This document shows positions 33,547 through 46,900 of a stretch of DNA of 64,000 nucleotides, piece after piece (the first letter of the stretch is position 1; each line of letters begins with the position of its first letter). This stretch comes from Haliotis asinina. Its lineage: Eukaryota > Mollusca > Gastropoda > Lepetellida > Haliotidae. The position numbers were made by a program, and so were the translations under genes. The notes under the pieces were generated by a model that worked only from the letters and a program-made list of their open reading frames with translations, searched no databases and was not told the DNA's origin. The stretch covers positions 57,362,753-57,426,752 of the forward strand of contig NC_090290.1 in NCBI RefSeq assembly GCF_037392515.1, in the 5' to 3' direction.

Positions 33547-36500
33547 TGAATGTGGAGTAACTGTAAAAAGTTTCAACATTGCTGAAAGGTGTACATATGA
33601 CTACACCAGAGACACATTTCAATACAGATTCAATAAGACTGATAATTGATATTGATATATACAGACATATAAAAAGTATCTGCATAGTTTCCACTGATAC
33701 ACAGTTTCAGGGTCTTTGTCCTTGTAGTTCCAGAGCAGATGCATCAGTTCACAGACTTAAACTGGGGCTGAGGGCAGTGCCATTTGTACATTTGTCTTTC
33801 AGTCAGGCGATTTGAGAATGTGAGAATCACCTCTGCCAAGAGTCCTGGATTTGATGCCTCAATCAAAAACTGCTCCTCTGGATTCCCAACTGAGGAACAT
33901 ATATACTCAACAAATAAAATAAGTGAACATGACCATATCCTGAAACTGACTGGACATGGGTTTTTCTCTGGAGTCTCCTCTGAAAAATGGGGATCATGAT
34001 GTTTGTCTGGTGCAAACTGAGCATTTAATGGAATAAAATATCCCCCAAAACATTAATGATCCTTATATGCAGTAAAAAGAAACAATAGAGGCCAGTTAAA
34101 GCAACTATAGTGTAACTTTATTTGTTAACAAAAAGCATCATCATATAAAATTCAGCAATAATCAATAATAAATTTTCATTCAGATAACAATGGGCATATG
34201 TCGCCTGAAATATATTATCATCACAGTATTCATTGAGCAGTTTTGATTGGTCAGATGATTCTTGCTCTTGATTGGATGGACAGATCACATGACCATGTAC
34301 ACTGACAATCACTGGTTTCAAACAGTAACAACAATGAACATTGTGCCTGGGATATTGGTCTCAGCATTTGACAGACATTATGATGTAGCATGATTCATGT
34401 GAATCCAGTGTCAGCACGTTTCGGTGATCAAATAAAGACAGTGACGACTGATATGAGAGGGGGAAAACCCTTTGATGTGATTCAAACAAACGTTTCAGGT
34501 AATACATATCTGTCAGTTTATTCATTTACGCTACTATTTTTTCGTAACTTTCACAAGTGGAGATTTCTTCCTAAATTTATTATAAATCTATTCTGTACAA
34601 AAACACAGCCTAACATTTAAGAAATTCTATTAACCTAGAAAGGGTCATTGTTTACTCTCTCTTGGCACAGACAGAACAGGAACATACACTTCTTAAAAAT
34701 AACAAAATCATTGGTATCTCTTATTTGATGGATTTGGAATTTATAAACATTTGCAGAAAAATAAACAAATAAAATTCAAAGAAAAAGTACACCATTATTT
34801 TTTGACTGACGTAGTGTATTTTGAACATGAGTTCTCAATGGTAAAACAGCCAGTCAAATGCCACGTACAGAAGTTCGTACAATCAAATTTTATAACAGCA
34901 TGAATCTGTTCTCTATCCTCAGCAAAATTTGTGCACTATACACATATTTCATATTCTGTAATATTCCAGGAAATACATGGTATACAGGCAGTGAAGGATC
35001 AAAAGATCTGACCCTTCATGAAATAACAGCTCAGATATTCATGGATGTACATATTGCATGCTGAAGATAAAACATTAGGCTTGGGCACAACATTTCATTG
35101 AAGATATGCAACAAAATATTCATGATTGCTAACTTTCAGTACAGTATTATGTGAGAACGTGAATCGTGAGATCGGTTATACAGGAAGGCACCATGTGCAG
35201 CTATATACAATAATTAACTGGTGTCCATTTACCACATCCAACATTTTCATCTTTACGCATATTTTCTTCATGCAGAAATTTCAAGAAAATGCTGAAAGGT
35301 TTAGCAGTAAATATTCAAACCTCGGTCTTGACACTGACATAAAACAGCCTAGAGTATTTTGAAAGAAAGAATTGACGCAAACGTATGAGAATATAATAAA
35401 TATAACGTTTTTAGGTCTGGGGCGGTCACACGCAAGCGTTGCCTTGCCTACAATATACAACAGAGAGATGTGTTCTACTGCATCAGTGTTCTACATGTGC
35501 ACATGTTAAAGCATGGAAATGAAAAATTCGTCAGCTACACATGCTTTTTGAAACAATTAGAAATGTGAGATTGGGTGTATGAGGTTTATAAGCAATGCAA
35601 ATGACACTTGAAATAGTTATCTGTCACATGTGTGTTCATTATATTTCATATAAATACGTCATTAAGTGAGTGACTGAGTATGCTTCGAGGCCACTCTTAG
35701 CAACATTCCTGGAACATGGAACATGTGACATGGGACATTACTCACAGAGATGCCAACCCTAAAGAGTTGCAAATTGTACTTTCAACGATCAAAATTAGTA
35801 GTCTGACCTTAAAATTAGTTGTCAACTAAATATTTAAAATCATGATGGATTCTGGGGGAAAATGTACATAAAACATGGAAATATATGTTTTTGTCTATAC
35901 AGCAGAATTATAATTAATATTCTTCAAATTTTGTGGAATTACTAGTGCAATCGTATTGGCATAGTTTGAGGCTAAAGTTTGTAGCGACTATGACAAAATG
36001 GTAGAGTTGACATCTCAGTACTCACCATGTCAATGGGAAGAAATAAACCTGGGACTGAATCATGATGGGAGAACACATTACCCACACGGCTACTGTACCA
36101 CCCTTGAATGTCCAGACCAGGGTAAGTACTGCTGCCATGTCAGTATGAAGAGATGTACTAAGTAGAATATTAAACATTCTTAGATGATATTCAGTAACAG
36201 GACATGTCTATGCTCTCTGAAAGTCTGATATTTGTCCCCAGTTTTTAATGTCAGGTTTAACATAACATGTTTCTGTTTTGGTGCACTTACCTCAGTGTTA
36301 GAATATTAAGCATACAGATATAAGACCCTTCATAAATTCCCCATCTGGCACAAAACTTTTTTTTCACAATTTTCCCACCATGGGCATGTACTTGAAAAAG
36401 TTTAGACAAATTCATGGGGGACAATGAGTTCATATACCTACTGACATACATATATTTTTGGAAGATAACGAGCACAAAGACCAAGTATAATTTAAAATAT

Positions 36501-39500
36501 AGTATAAAACGTGACAATTATTCACCATTCTATAAAACATGAGTAAAACGAACGATTACAAGAACTGAATGAGACATCATTGAAAATCATTTAAACGTTA
36601 ATTCTTATATTATACACTCTAAGCCATTTTTCAAACAACATTTTGATGATACACTTGATTTCTTTGATTCAAATAAGCATAAAAATAAACAAATGACTAG
36701 AAAAAATGTCAACTATTTCTTTGATATTCTGTTTTCATTATAGTCAATCTGAACTGACTTATAACATATCTTTCTGTTCACGGAGTAATAAATGTAAAAA
36801 CATATGTGTACACTGTGTAAACAGCCATGTTTATCATAAAATACATATTCTTAAGTAGCACCTTGTATCGCTAACAATATAATGTTTTATCACTCAGCAT
36901 AAATAAACGCCGTAAAGACACAGAGAAATAAATGAGATCTAACAATGTCAGAGTTTGTGAATATATATATCATACTACCTTGAATTCCAGCATATTTCAT
37001 CAACATCATGGCTTGGGACTCCAGAGATGGGCTTCAAACATAATGACATGAATTTCCACTTGAAATGAACAAGTTTCACCTTTTACCAATTTAGGCTGGA
37101 ATTTTAATGATTAATTGTAGTGGTGCCAGTGGTCAATATGAGTTATGTACCTTTTATGTTCTTCCTACTGCCTAATAAGATGCCATGTACCATATAGCTT
37201 TCATTTGCTTCAAACAAAATAGTCTCGCCTCATCAAGACAATCTGATCAAAATCAAGAGCAATATTGTAACAAAGTCGTTCTTACTTCATGAAGTATATC
37301 AGCTTACTTTCACTGAAAACATGAAAAGATTTGGAAACTATATGTTGATATTTTGGTACAAAAGCATTACAAATTCTTAAAGGGGCCAAAAATCTGCACG
37401 GCAGTTGACAAGCTAAATGTCAATGTTGATAGACTCAGCTGTCCAGCCACACATAACTTCCAAGACTCTGTGCCATATGATCTCACAGGAACTTAAAAAT
37501 ATATAATTATTATGAAATATTACCGATACAGACCAAGAGATCTATTGCTTGATGACTACATACAGATTAAGTAACTGATATGGTTCTGAAAGCCATTGTT
37601 TTTCTTGAGTTGATGTCATACATAATCATGTTGTTTATGCACACTGGATTGAGTTCAAGGATACATGGAATGATTTCTCTGAGGTACACATGGTCAAATG
37701 GTTAGTCTACATCAATACAGATAATAAATACAACGTTAGTGCTTCATGCATGATTTTTTTTTAAAACCCCATGTTCTAATCTGCATATGTCATCTTATAT
37801 TAAATATATTCTGTAAAAAGTAGCCATGAAAACTACCAGGAACCATGTCAAAGAAATTTGCCCAATATAATGAAAACAATACCCTCAGTTGGACATTAAA
37901 GTTACACAATATACTAAATATATGACTTCACCATTTGTACAAAACAGTTGTTTAAGTACTGATTACACTTTAAACAATACACAAATTATACAATAAACAA
38001 ATTATACAATACACAAATTCATACGTTATAAATTAAAACAGAAATAATATTTGTTTTTAAATTGAAGAAAGGTGGTGTACATACAAGCTGAAAATATTAT
38101 TTGAGACTAATAATGCTTGTCACAGAAAATTACCGACGATGTGGATGTCCAGTACGTGAACAATAACATTCTCACATCGCCAAGTGATCCCCTCTCCCAG
38201 GCTTGACAGCCATACACTGATGTCTGCGTCTCACTCACACACACATATATACCTGCCAGACCTAGATACATTCAACACACACAAGCAAACTACAAATATT
38301 CACCATAAAAATAAAAAACTGCATTTGATTCCTGATAAAATAAAATCCTTTCAATGAAGGTATTGTGTGACCATGAGGGTTGTCCCCAACCCTTGTAATA
38401 ATACATGTATATGGATCCCTTGGACATTGAACAGATACCCTTGTGATAGTGATGCTGGTGTACATGCATGTCTTATTGTCAAATGGATGGACCCACACAC
38501 CCACATCGAGGAAAATATTCACTATGTTTAGTGTATGAGTTTAGTTTGACTCTGCTTTTAGCATTACTTCAGCAATATCACTCAGGGGCAAACGAAAAAT
38601 GGGTTTCACACATTGTCCATGTGGGGAATTGAACCTGGTTCTTGGTGTGACAAGAAAATGCATAACCACTAGGCTACCCCACCACCCCGCTATGTTCAGC
38701 TTACTGTAATTGACAATATTCAAGACAACCCATTTCAGTTCCAATACAAAGCTTGTGATGGAACTATTTCAACAAAACATGACCAAAATCCAGACATCTA
38801 CAAGCTCAATACCACAACAGTTTGTCAAGAACACAAAGATGCCTCACACACAGCAGTAACAAGATAAAAACACTTTCAAAACAACTCTTAAAGCAAACAT
38901 TCACAATTTATGCCAAAGATGCACATATTCCCTGACTAAAGTCTAATACTCCAGCTATCTAATACTATGGAAACACAACAGGTCACAAGGCTTGCCTACT
39001 AGTAATAAGACAGTACAACACTTTGATTCTGGTATCACAGATAGAGTGGGACAGAATTAACATGACTCCACCACAAGCCTGAAGCAATTCAGATATGTGT
39101 ATCCTAACAATGGCAGAACATTTGGTATTCTGGTGGTGGTCCTATAAATTGTCACAATTGGCTCAGCACAGACTAACACTAAGTTCTGAAATCGACATTC
39201 CTGTATAATAAAATATGACAAAAAGGAGGCTAGACTTTTTCCATTTTCATACTGTGACAATCTGTCACATATTCTAGACCTGCAGGAGTTGGATTTAGGT
39301 ATTTCTTTTCAGGGTCTCCATGATAAATGAGGGCTAGAAGTTCATGGTTAATTTCTATCATTGTAAAATATTAATTTTGAATCTTCTTTTTCAATGTTTT
39401 CATATTCAACCAATGTTCCACAGAACAACCTAAATAACATATTTCTAATATTGTATCTATTTTGTGTTTGCCCCCAAAAGTTCAAAACCAACAGTGGCAT

Positions 39501-40194
39501 CAGATAATTTTCAAATATATTGAAGGAAGGAAGGAACAAATGAACTTTGGCCACAATATATTTTTAGGTGAACGTGCACGACACAATTTCAAATTCAACA
39601 TAAACAAATGTTTCAAGGCAATTTTCTATTTTTGTTTAACACACTCTGAGACAAACCACAGAAGACTGATTTTGAAACGTCATGAGAGTGTGACAGTCAG
39701 TGAGAGGTCATGAGTCATGGGTCTCCCTATAAGGTGATAAACGTCACTAGACAGATATCTACTGATTGCACTTCCTGAACCTGGTGTGAAATCATTTCAT
39801 CAGAACCATAAAATCATGTCTATCCTCATAAAAGTTTTTAAACAGTAGCAAACATTTAAAACTTGACACCATTGACTAGTGAAGCGATTTTTGTGACGTC
39901 CTCCCTGCCTGGATGTAAACTATTTATTTGATGTATATAATTGCTCATTGGTAACACATCATCCACAGGTAGGACACAAATGCTAGGAAAAAAGATATAA
40001 ATGTCAGCTGCTGGTACTGGTGCACCAAGGTCAAGGAGTACAATGTGTCCAGCTCCTCACATGACAACATGAGAGAAATAGGAGGATCTTGGAGGATATT
40101 GCGGTCATAGTTCACCGTCAGTGTCATATTGCTGTATAATGCCTTTGTAGACACTTCTTAATATTAACACCGACATTCCTTCTCTCCTCATTTG
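33547..40194. other. Long AT-rich stretch without a recognised gene
   Basis: No ORF above about 90 codons and no family motif was seen in 6.6 kb. There is a SINE stub at about 35665-35715 and a full SINE at 38529. It could hold distal 3' UTR or regulatory sequence, but nothing shows it. Confidence 0.5.
38529..38692 (-). mobile_element. tRNA-headed SINE, family A
   Basis: ATGAGTTTAGTTTGACTCTG, GGGTTTCACACATTGTCCAT, GGGGAATTGAACCTGG and ACCACTAGGCTACCCCACCA are in family order. Confidence 0.82.
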
Positions 40195-40352
40195 AGTGAG
40201 TGAGTTGTGTTTTACAAAGCTTTTAGGAATATTCCAACAATATCACAGCAAGGGACACCAGACATGGGCTTCACACATTGTACTTACACAGGGAATCAAA
40301 CCTGGACCTTTGGATGACGAGCAAATGCTTTAACCACTGGGCTACCCCACAA
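40195..40352 (-). mobile_element. tRNA-headed SINE, family A
   Basis: The copy is complete: GAGTGAGTGAGTTGTGTTTT, GGGCTTCACACATTGTACTT, GGGAATCAAACCTGGACC and TTTAACCACTGGGCTACCCC. It lies about 500 bases past the FTCD stop. Confidence 0.83.
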
Positions 40353-40645
40353 GTTCCCTCTTAACATTTGAAATTCAAAAACATATATTTAGTGAATTGT
40401 AAGACAGACAAGACCATACTTGGGTGATGTAAAACTAACAATGTACACTAAAAGTTAAATGCCTATTATACACCTAACAAGCATCAATGGCGGAAATTTA
40501 ATGTCACTTTCTGAAATTTGAAGACAGCAACTTTTTGAGAATATTCTTACCAGTATATTAATTACCTAATTCTAAGAATAAACTCATCATGCTCGTCATA
40601 TCACAGGAGTTGGTATCCATCAATTTCCCCATATATGAATCACTT

Positions 40646-40651
40646 TTTATT
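40646..40651 (-). terminator. Possible FTCD polyadenylation signal AATAAA
   Basis: The minus strand reads AATAAA about 200 bases after the FTCD stop codon. It is the first perfect hexamer noticed there. Position and motif are the only support. Confidence 0.45.
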
Positions 40652-40846
40652 GCCATTCAAAGACTCTGAAACATTAATCTGCTATTGTCCTCGTATCACG
40701 CATTACTAATACTGGAAATCCTTCCCACACTGTTGACTTCATGCCTGTAACGCCAACAATCTAGAATACTGCCTGAACTACAGCCATTGTGGAAACTCAG
40801 AGGTATTTTATGGAGTGTGGTGTTTATCTGTGACAGGTTGAGTTTC

Positions 40847-40930
40847 CTATTCTCGTTCGTCTAGAATCTTGAGAATGTCGGCGCAGCCTGTCTGTGCTGT
40901 CTTCACAGCTTCGTTGATCTCACTCTCAGT
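40847..40930 (-). CDS. FTCD: FTCD last exon and stop
   Basis: [20 protein letters not shown] and KILDERE end at TAG, like the C-terminus of vertebrate FTCD. Acceptor TTTTCAG. Confidence 0.9.
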   Translation of the reverse strand, partial: TESEINEAVKTAQTGCADILKILDERE

Positions 40931-43900
40931 CTGAAAATAGCACAGGAGTTATTTTAAAACATGACATCTACATGGAGACACATTACCCTTAATGTATATG
41001 GAAGGACAACAATCTATGGATGAACAACATCTTTCTTATACAGAGAGCAAAGTTGTCCCTCTATATTTTGTTGTCCTTCCTTACTGCTACTTCTACTGGC
41101 CTCTCACAAATGTTATTGAGTCAACAATGCATAACATCTACAAAGATGCCACTTTAAAATTGTTGAACCACACAAACACTTGGGACAAAAATCTGATGAC
41201 ATCAGCGTTTATAGACCTATCTCTACACTTGGATTTTAATAGGGAGGTTAAAACACAAAGGTCAGAGAGGGTTGATCATGAAATGTTGTAGTAAATAGGT
41301 GATTTCTACAAAGACAAGTATGACCAAATTCTGTCATGCTTTAGAGAAGAACTCAATTGAGTTCTCCCATGAGTTCCATGCAACCTGTATAGTAGCTCTA
41401 CACCAGACAGCAACTAAGTGATGATCTGTCACATCTTATACACTCTGTTTGTGATATTGAATATGGTATTCCATTTTTTATGACAATGTTTTTTTGTGTG
41501 ATAGTATAGTTTTCTTTTCACTGAAATTATATCCTAAAACATGATTAACTATTTTGATTTGCATAATTATCATCTGTTTAAATTGGCTGTACAATGCTGC
41601 AATCAAAGCCCTCCAGAGAGCTACAAATATATATCAGGGGTTCAAAAATATGTTGAAAAGCCACTTGCCCTGTGGCAACTAACTTCAAGAAAGATGTTAA
41701 TGTTTATTGACTATTTATCGAAAAGTCATAATTTCATGTGAAATGAAATCCAAGATTATTTTCAGTTTGAAACCATAAGTGGATATTATCTAGTAGTCCA
41801 CGGACAAGTAAGATACCATTATTTAATTGCCCAAAATGAAAACTGACTTGTCCCGGGCGTCGGGTGATGTAATTTATTAACCCGTGTATATTGTGGTCGA
41901 AGAATATCTCTGTAACAATGCAAACAACATGAGGAGTGTACTGAACATGGCATCAGTCTCTTCTGATTTAGGAATATGCAGATTTGTTAACAAACGAGAA
42001 AAGCCTGGTCATGTGATATGCAAATTAGACTGTGGCAGTGTTATGCTATGTCATTACTGCACGTATGGGTGCAACTAAATAAATGGCAAGATACGGGTTT
42101 TTAACATTATACTGTAGGCTAATAATCATATCAACATGGGACAGTTAAATCATTTAACACATCTCGAGAAACATCAGAGTTTCAAACTTTTTAAAATATG
42201 TTTGTATATTTCAAGAGACATTCAATGAAACTCTTTATCAGTTACTCATGGATGAAAATATATGGTATAAATACATCTTCTTAAACAATTCTATAAATTC
42301 ATTCTAAATCCCACACCCAGGAAGGGGTGATGCCTTACCTTTTCTCTGTATGCATCATCCTTGATGTCCTTCAAGTTGGTCTTAACGTTATAGTATGCTC
42401 CCCACACACCAGTCTCCAGGGCTCGCACACCCACCTACAATACACCAGAGATAACGTTTTACTGAGGATTAATCATAGGTTTAACAACTCTAATATTAGT
42501 ATAACAGACTTTTATGGCATATGGGATCCAACTTGAGGCTGTTCAACAGCTCATCACAAAGTCTAGGAGGGACACCTATCCTAGACGACCCAAGCTGCCT
42601 GGGAGGCGCTAGGAGGTTATAGTCACATGACACATACTACTGGGTATCCATTTTCTACTTGGTGAAGAGAGGCAATTTTGAAGAAAGTCACTGGCCTAAG
42701 GTCAAATCAGATGAATCACATGTGCTTCGTTGTGGGACAGGATTGTAGTCCTAGAAATTCTCAGGAGTTAAGCCGCCAAACACTGCCACCCGTCCAAGGA
42801 CTGTCCAAACCCGATGTTCCTTAAAGTAAACTGATTTGTGTCTGAGCTCTTTGCACAGGACCACACCAAGCGAGTCAGAGTCAGAATGTATCTGTTTGGG
42901 GTATCCATACTGTTTTCTGTCCTTATTTCAGGTCATCAACCGACTGGGACTGAACTCACTTGGTGCCTTCAGTCCCAAGGAGAGAATCATTGAGTATATC
43001 CATCCATCCAAGGACTCGCTGGGTCTGCCCAACATTGCTTAACTTCAACTGATTTGTGGCCTCAGCTATAAGTGCATTGCAGGCATTTCCTGATGGAAGA
43101 GGGCTAACTTTTCAGAAATGCCCTTGGGTCATCTCATATCCATCTTATAAACCAACTGAAAATATACTAGTACTTTAGATATAATTTCAATACTTGGATG
43201 ACACTAGCAGCCGAAGACTTGCCTTGCACGTGCAATGCACATGCTTCACACACGCTAACCATGCCCTACTTATGAGCTGCCCGCACTACCCGTCTTGTGA
43301 GGAACACATGTTTCATACCAAGAAACAATTTCATTCTCTGTAGCCTTGTGGACAAAACTGCCAAGCTAGTAAGTGAAAGGTTGCAGGTTCAAAATGAGTG
43401 TGGGGACTAGATACTGGAAATTGTCAGTATTTTAATAATGTCATATTTTATTATCATATTCAGTGATGGCAAGCCAAAGTTGTATCAATCTTCAAAAGAA
43501 GCAATAAGTTTCGGGGCAGATGGACATTATTAAGATAATGCCCTGGGCAGAAGCAATTATTTAACTGCCGGAGGAGGCGAGATTGTATCAGATTTGAAGG
43601 ATATTACAAGAAAGAGTGACGTCACTGTTGGTTATTAAGCACAGGACCACACACACCAACAGCGGATATAACATGTGAGGACTGAAGTAGTTCTTGGGCT
43701 GAGTAATACCTGTAGGTCGGACTTGCAGTTGATGTTTCCGATCTTGGCGATCTCTGTGAGATGAGGCCACAAAGAGTTGACAATCCGTGCAACACATAGC
43801 GGCACCTGGACTGCAGTCAGCAGGCCGCGCTGCATGGCGATCTCACGACTGAAATGCAAGCAGCATGACTATATTATTACCAAAAGCAGAGTGACTGTAT

Positions 43901-46900
43901 CTTGTCTTGAACTGGTTTTTGTAACACAGCAGCCATTGTGTGTCATGGGTCGGTGAAAGTGAGTTTGGCAAAGTTTAAGAATAAAAACAGGAATGTCTCT
44001 AAGGCATGAATCCATCACTTTAAAACCAATATGTCAGTCACTTTTATTGCTGATGACAAAACATATTTTTAGTGACATAAAAAGCCATGTTAAGGAACAC
44101 AAATGTTTGCTATTGTATTAAGGAGACAAGCAAACTTTTTTCCTATCCTGACACACACTCTATGCTTAATTCCCTGTCTCTTCAAACGGTTACATGGTAA
44201 GTTTTGTTTTTGTTTCTTTGTCTTCTTGATCAGAACAAAGGTATCCTTCCAGGCACAATGCATTGAAATGCTAAAATGCTGAATCTGTGTAATGTGAGAG
44301 GGGTACCATATTTAACTGTGGCATAGTATCACAGGCGGCTAAGACCCTAGTATCAGCAAAAATCCAGACAACCACCCACATATACACAGGCAAGCACATC
44401 ACTGAATGAAAGAAATAATCCTGAACCTTGAATCTACAAATACACTTATAGAATCAATGTCTGCTTGAATTTGCCATCATGATGTATTCTGTAGCTATAT
44501 CAGTGGTATTTTGAAACAAGTTTCACATTTTTGCAAAACAGGCACAAGAATCAATTGTCTCTTGGCAGTAACAAAGCATGAGCAGTTGTCTCCTACGTTG
44601 GTTTTGAAGATTTCCAGTAAAGAACTAAAGAGTAGCCAAACAATAATCTACCATAAATAACCCTGACACATGATGATACTTCATTACCCCAAACTCAGAG
44701 TATTACTTGTAAGGTAATATTTCCATCCCAGATGAGTTCATAATGTTGAACTTACAGTTGGGTATCTTCTTCTGTCTTATGGGGTAGTTTGACAGCCAGC
44801 TGTAAGAAAAGGTCTCGTATAGTAAGAAAGTACTGTATGGCTTCTTATCGGTTGTTTTTTCATGATATTGTTACACAACTAATATTTGTCTAAATAGTTC
44901 ATTGTGTAACTGCAAAACATGTATTGATTTGTGAGTACCTGCCTTATTACCTGTTATACAGTACGTTACAATTGATACATGTACATGGAAAAACGTGAGA
45001 AGACGTGAAGAACTGGAACTGTTCCACAGTTATATAGATTCTTGATACTGTTTTACAGTCATATATATACTTGTAACATGTTTGGGTATAAATAGCATAA
45101 CATTAACAGTGGCATCTAGCCTCAATGTTTCTGTTCTTATATATCTGAGCCACGGTGTAGTGTTCGCTCATAACACCAAACACCCGGGTTCTATTCCCCA
45201 CATGGGTACACTGTGTCAAGCCCATTTCCGGAGACCTCGCCATGATGTTGCTGGAATATTGCTAAAAGTGGCATAAAACAAAAACTCATTCACACAGTCT
45301 TAAATATCTGAAAGAGGAAAGAATATAATATTCCAGAAACAGAAGTACTGTATCATGTTATAAATCATAAAGGTGTTATATAGTCACCACACCTTCTCAT
45401 ACATATCCCTACTTGCAGTGCTGGCGGTTAGATGCCTGACTCTGTGGGTGTGGGTTCAAATCCCAGATGGGACTCACCTCAAAGGAGTGCCAGAATTTGT
45501 ACTCCAAGGTGTAATCCCAAGTATAACATATGCTACACAGAAAATACATACAGCAAAGACTACTTGTTTCATTGTGATAATAAGTCTTCTTGCAAACACC
45601 ATAAATATAATATTCAGGTATGACATGTAAAGTGAGAGTAGTCTCCCTTCGTTGTATCATTAATATTTCATAAAAATCACCATAGGCTTTATGGTATGAC
45701 AACATACTGAACCCAGTTATGCGCCCCTGCTAATGAAGTCAATGATTGGTTACTAACAGTAAAGTAATTTTCTTCAAAGAAATGAAAGGATGGTGAAAGA
45801 GAAAAGTCTAGCTCTTTAAAGCATTCATCTTAGTAGCTTGATGTCAAACTCAGCGAAGTTCCAGTTAGATGATAGCTGTCTTTCAGAAATCAATTCTGGG
45901 CCAGAAAATGATATGTAACTTCAGCGCAACCAAGTCATCACAAGTCATCCAACTTTCTCACAACCAAGTCATCAAGACTGACCATCCTATCCATTTTGTC
46001 TCCTCTTTTGACTAGCACTGGACAAATTCTCTCAAGAAACACATAAGGTGTCAAGAACATTGTTCATGTCAACTTGCTAATGAAATGCATACCAAATGTA
46101 TTCCCACACTATTTGGAAGACATGAGATCAGATACAAAGATCTGTATCAGATTTCAAAAGGTTTTTAAGGAAGTCATTTTCAAAATGCTGTGATACACTA
46201 CATTTTCACTTGCTCCAAATCAAAGCAAAAATATATTGTTACTGTTATTTACTACCCAGAAACCTTTGCTGATTGTGAGTGAATTTAGTTTTATGCCGCT
46301 TTTAGGAATATTCCAGCAATATCATGACAGGGGAAACCAGAAGTGGGTATTACACATTGTACCCATTAGGGGAATCGAACTCACGTCCGAGCAAATGCTT
46401 TGCAAATATAGGCAAAATACAATTCACCCCTCAGCTTCCAGTTTCCCCACACAGAGGTGGACATACAACTCACCCCTCAGCTTCCAGCTTCCCCACACAG
46501 AGGTGGACAGACACCCACACGCACACACACATATACACATGCACATAGTTATAAGATGGCACTGCCACACTGACTGTCCAAGAAACTGAAGTATAGAACT
46601 ATGATTGTGCTGTTAAGAGTCACTGACCATGTATTCACTGAAGGCACCAGCATCAGCATCAATGAAGGGGATGAGATCCTTCATGGCGGTGTACACAGGA
46701 GGAATTACTTTTCTCGTCTGAGGGTCAAGGTCGGCAAACTTGCGATTTCCGTACGTTAAGAATCCAACCATAGCACCTAGGGCTGCTCCCTGGATCAAAT
46801 ACAAAGGTCCTGTTTCAGTTATCAGACATATGTAATATGAACAGTAGGGATTTATGTAAAAGTCTTGCAATATCTAAATATGAGACACAGATGTGATGTT

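Noticed and set aside
42836-43042. Plus-strand ORF as a second FTCD gene
   Set aside because: Only the first third of one exon is present. It ends in a SINE head, and neither neighbouring exon is nearby in that orientation.
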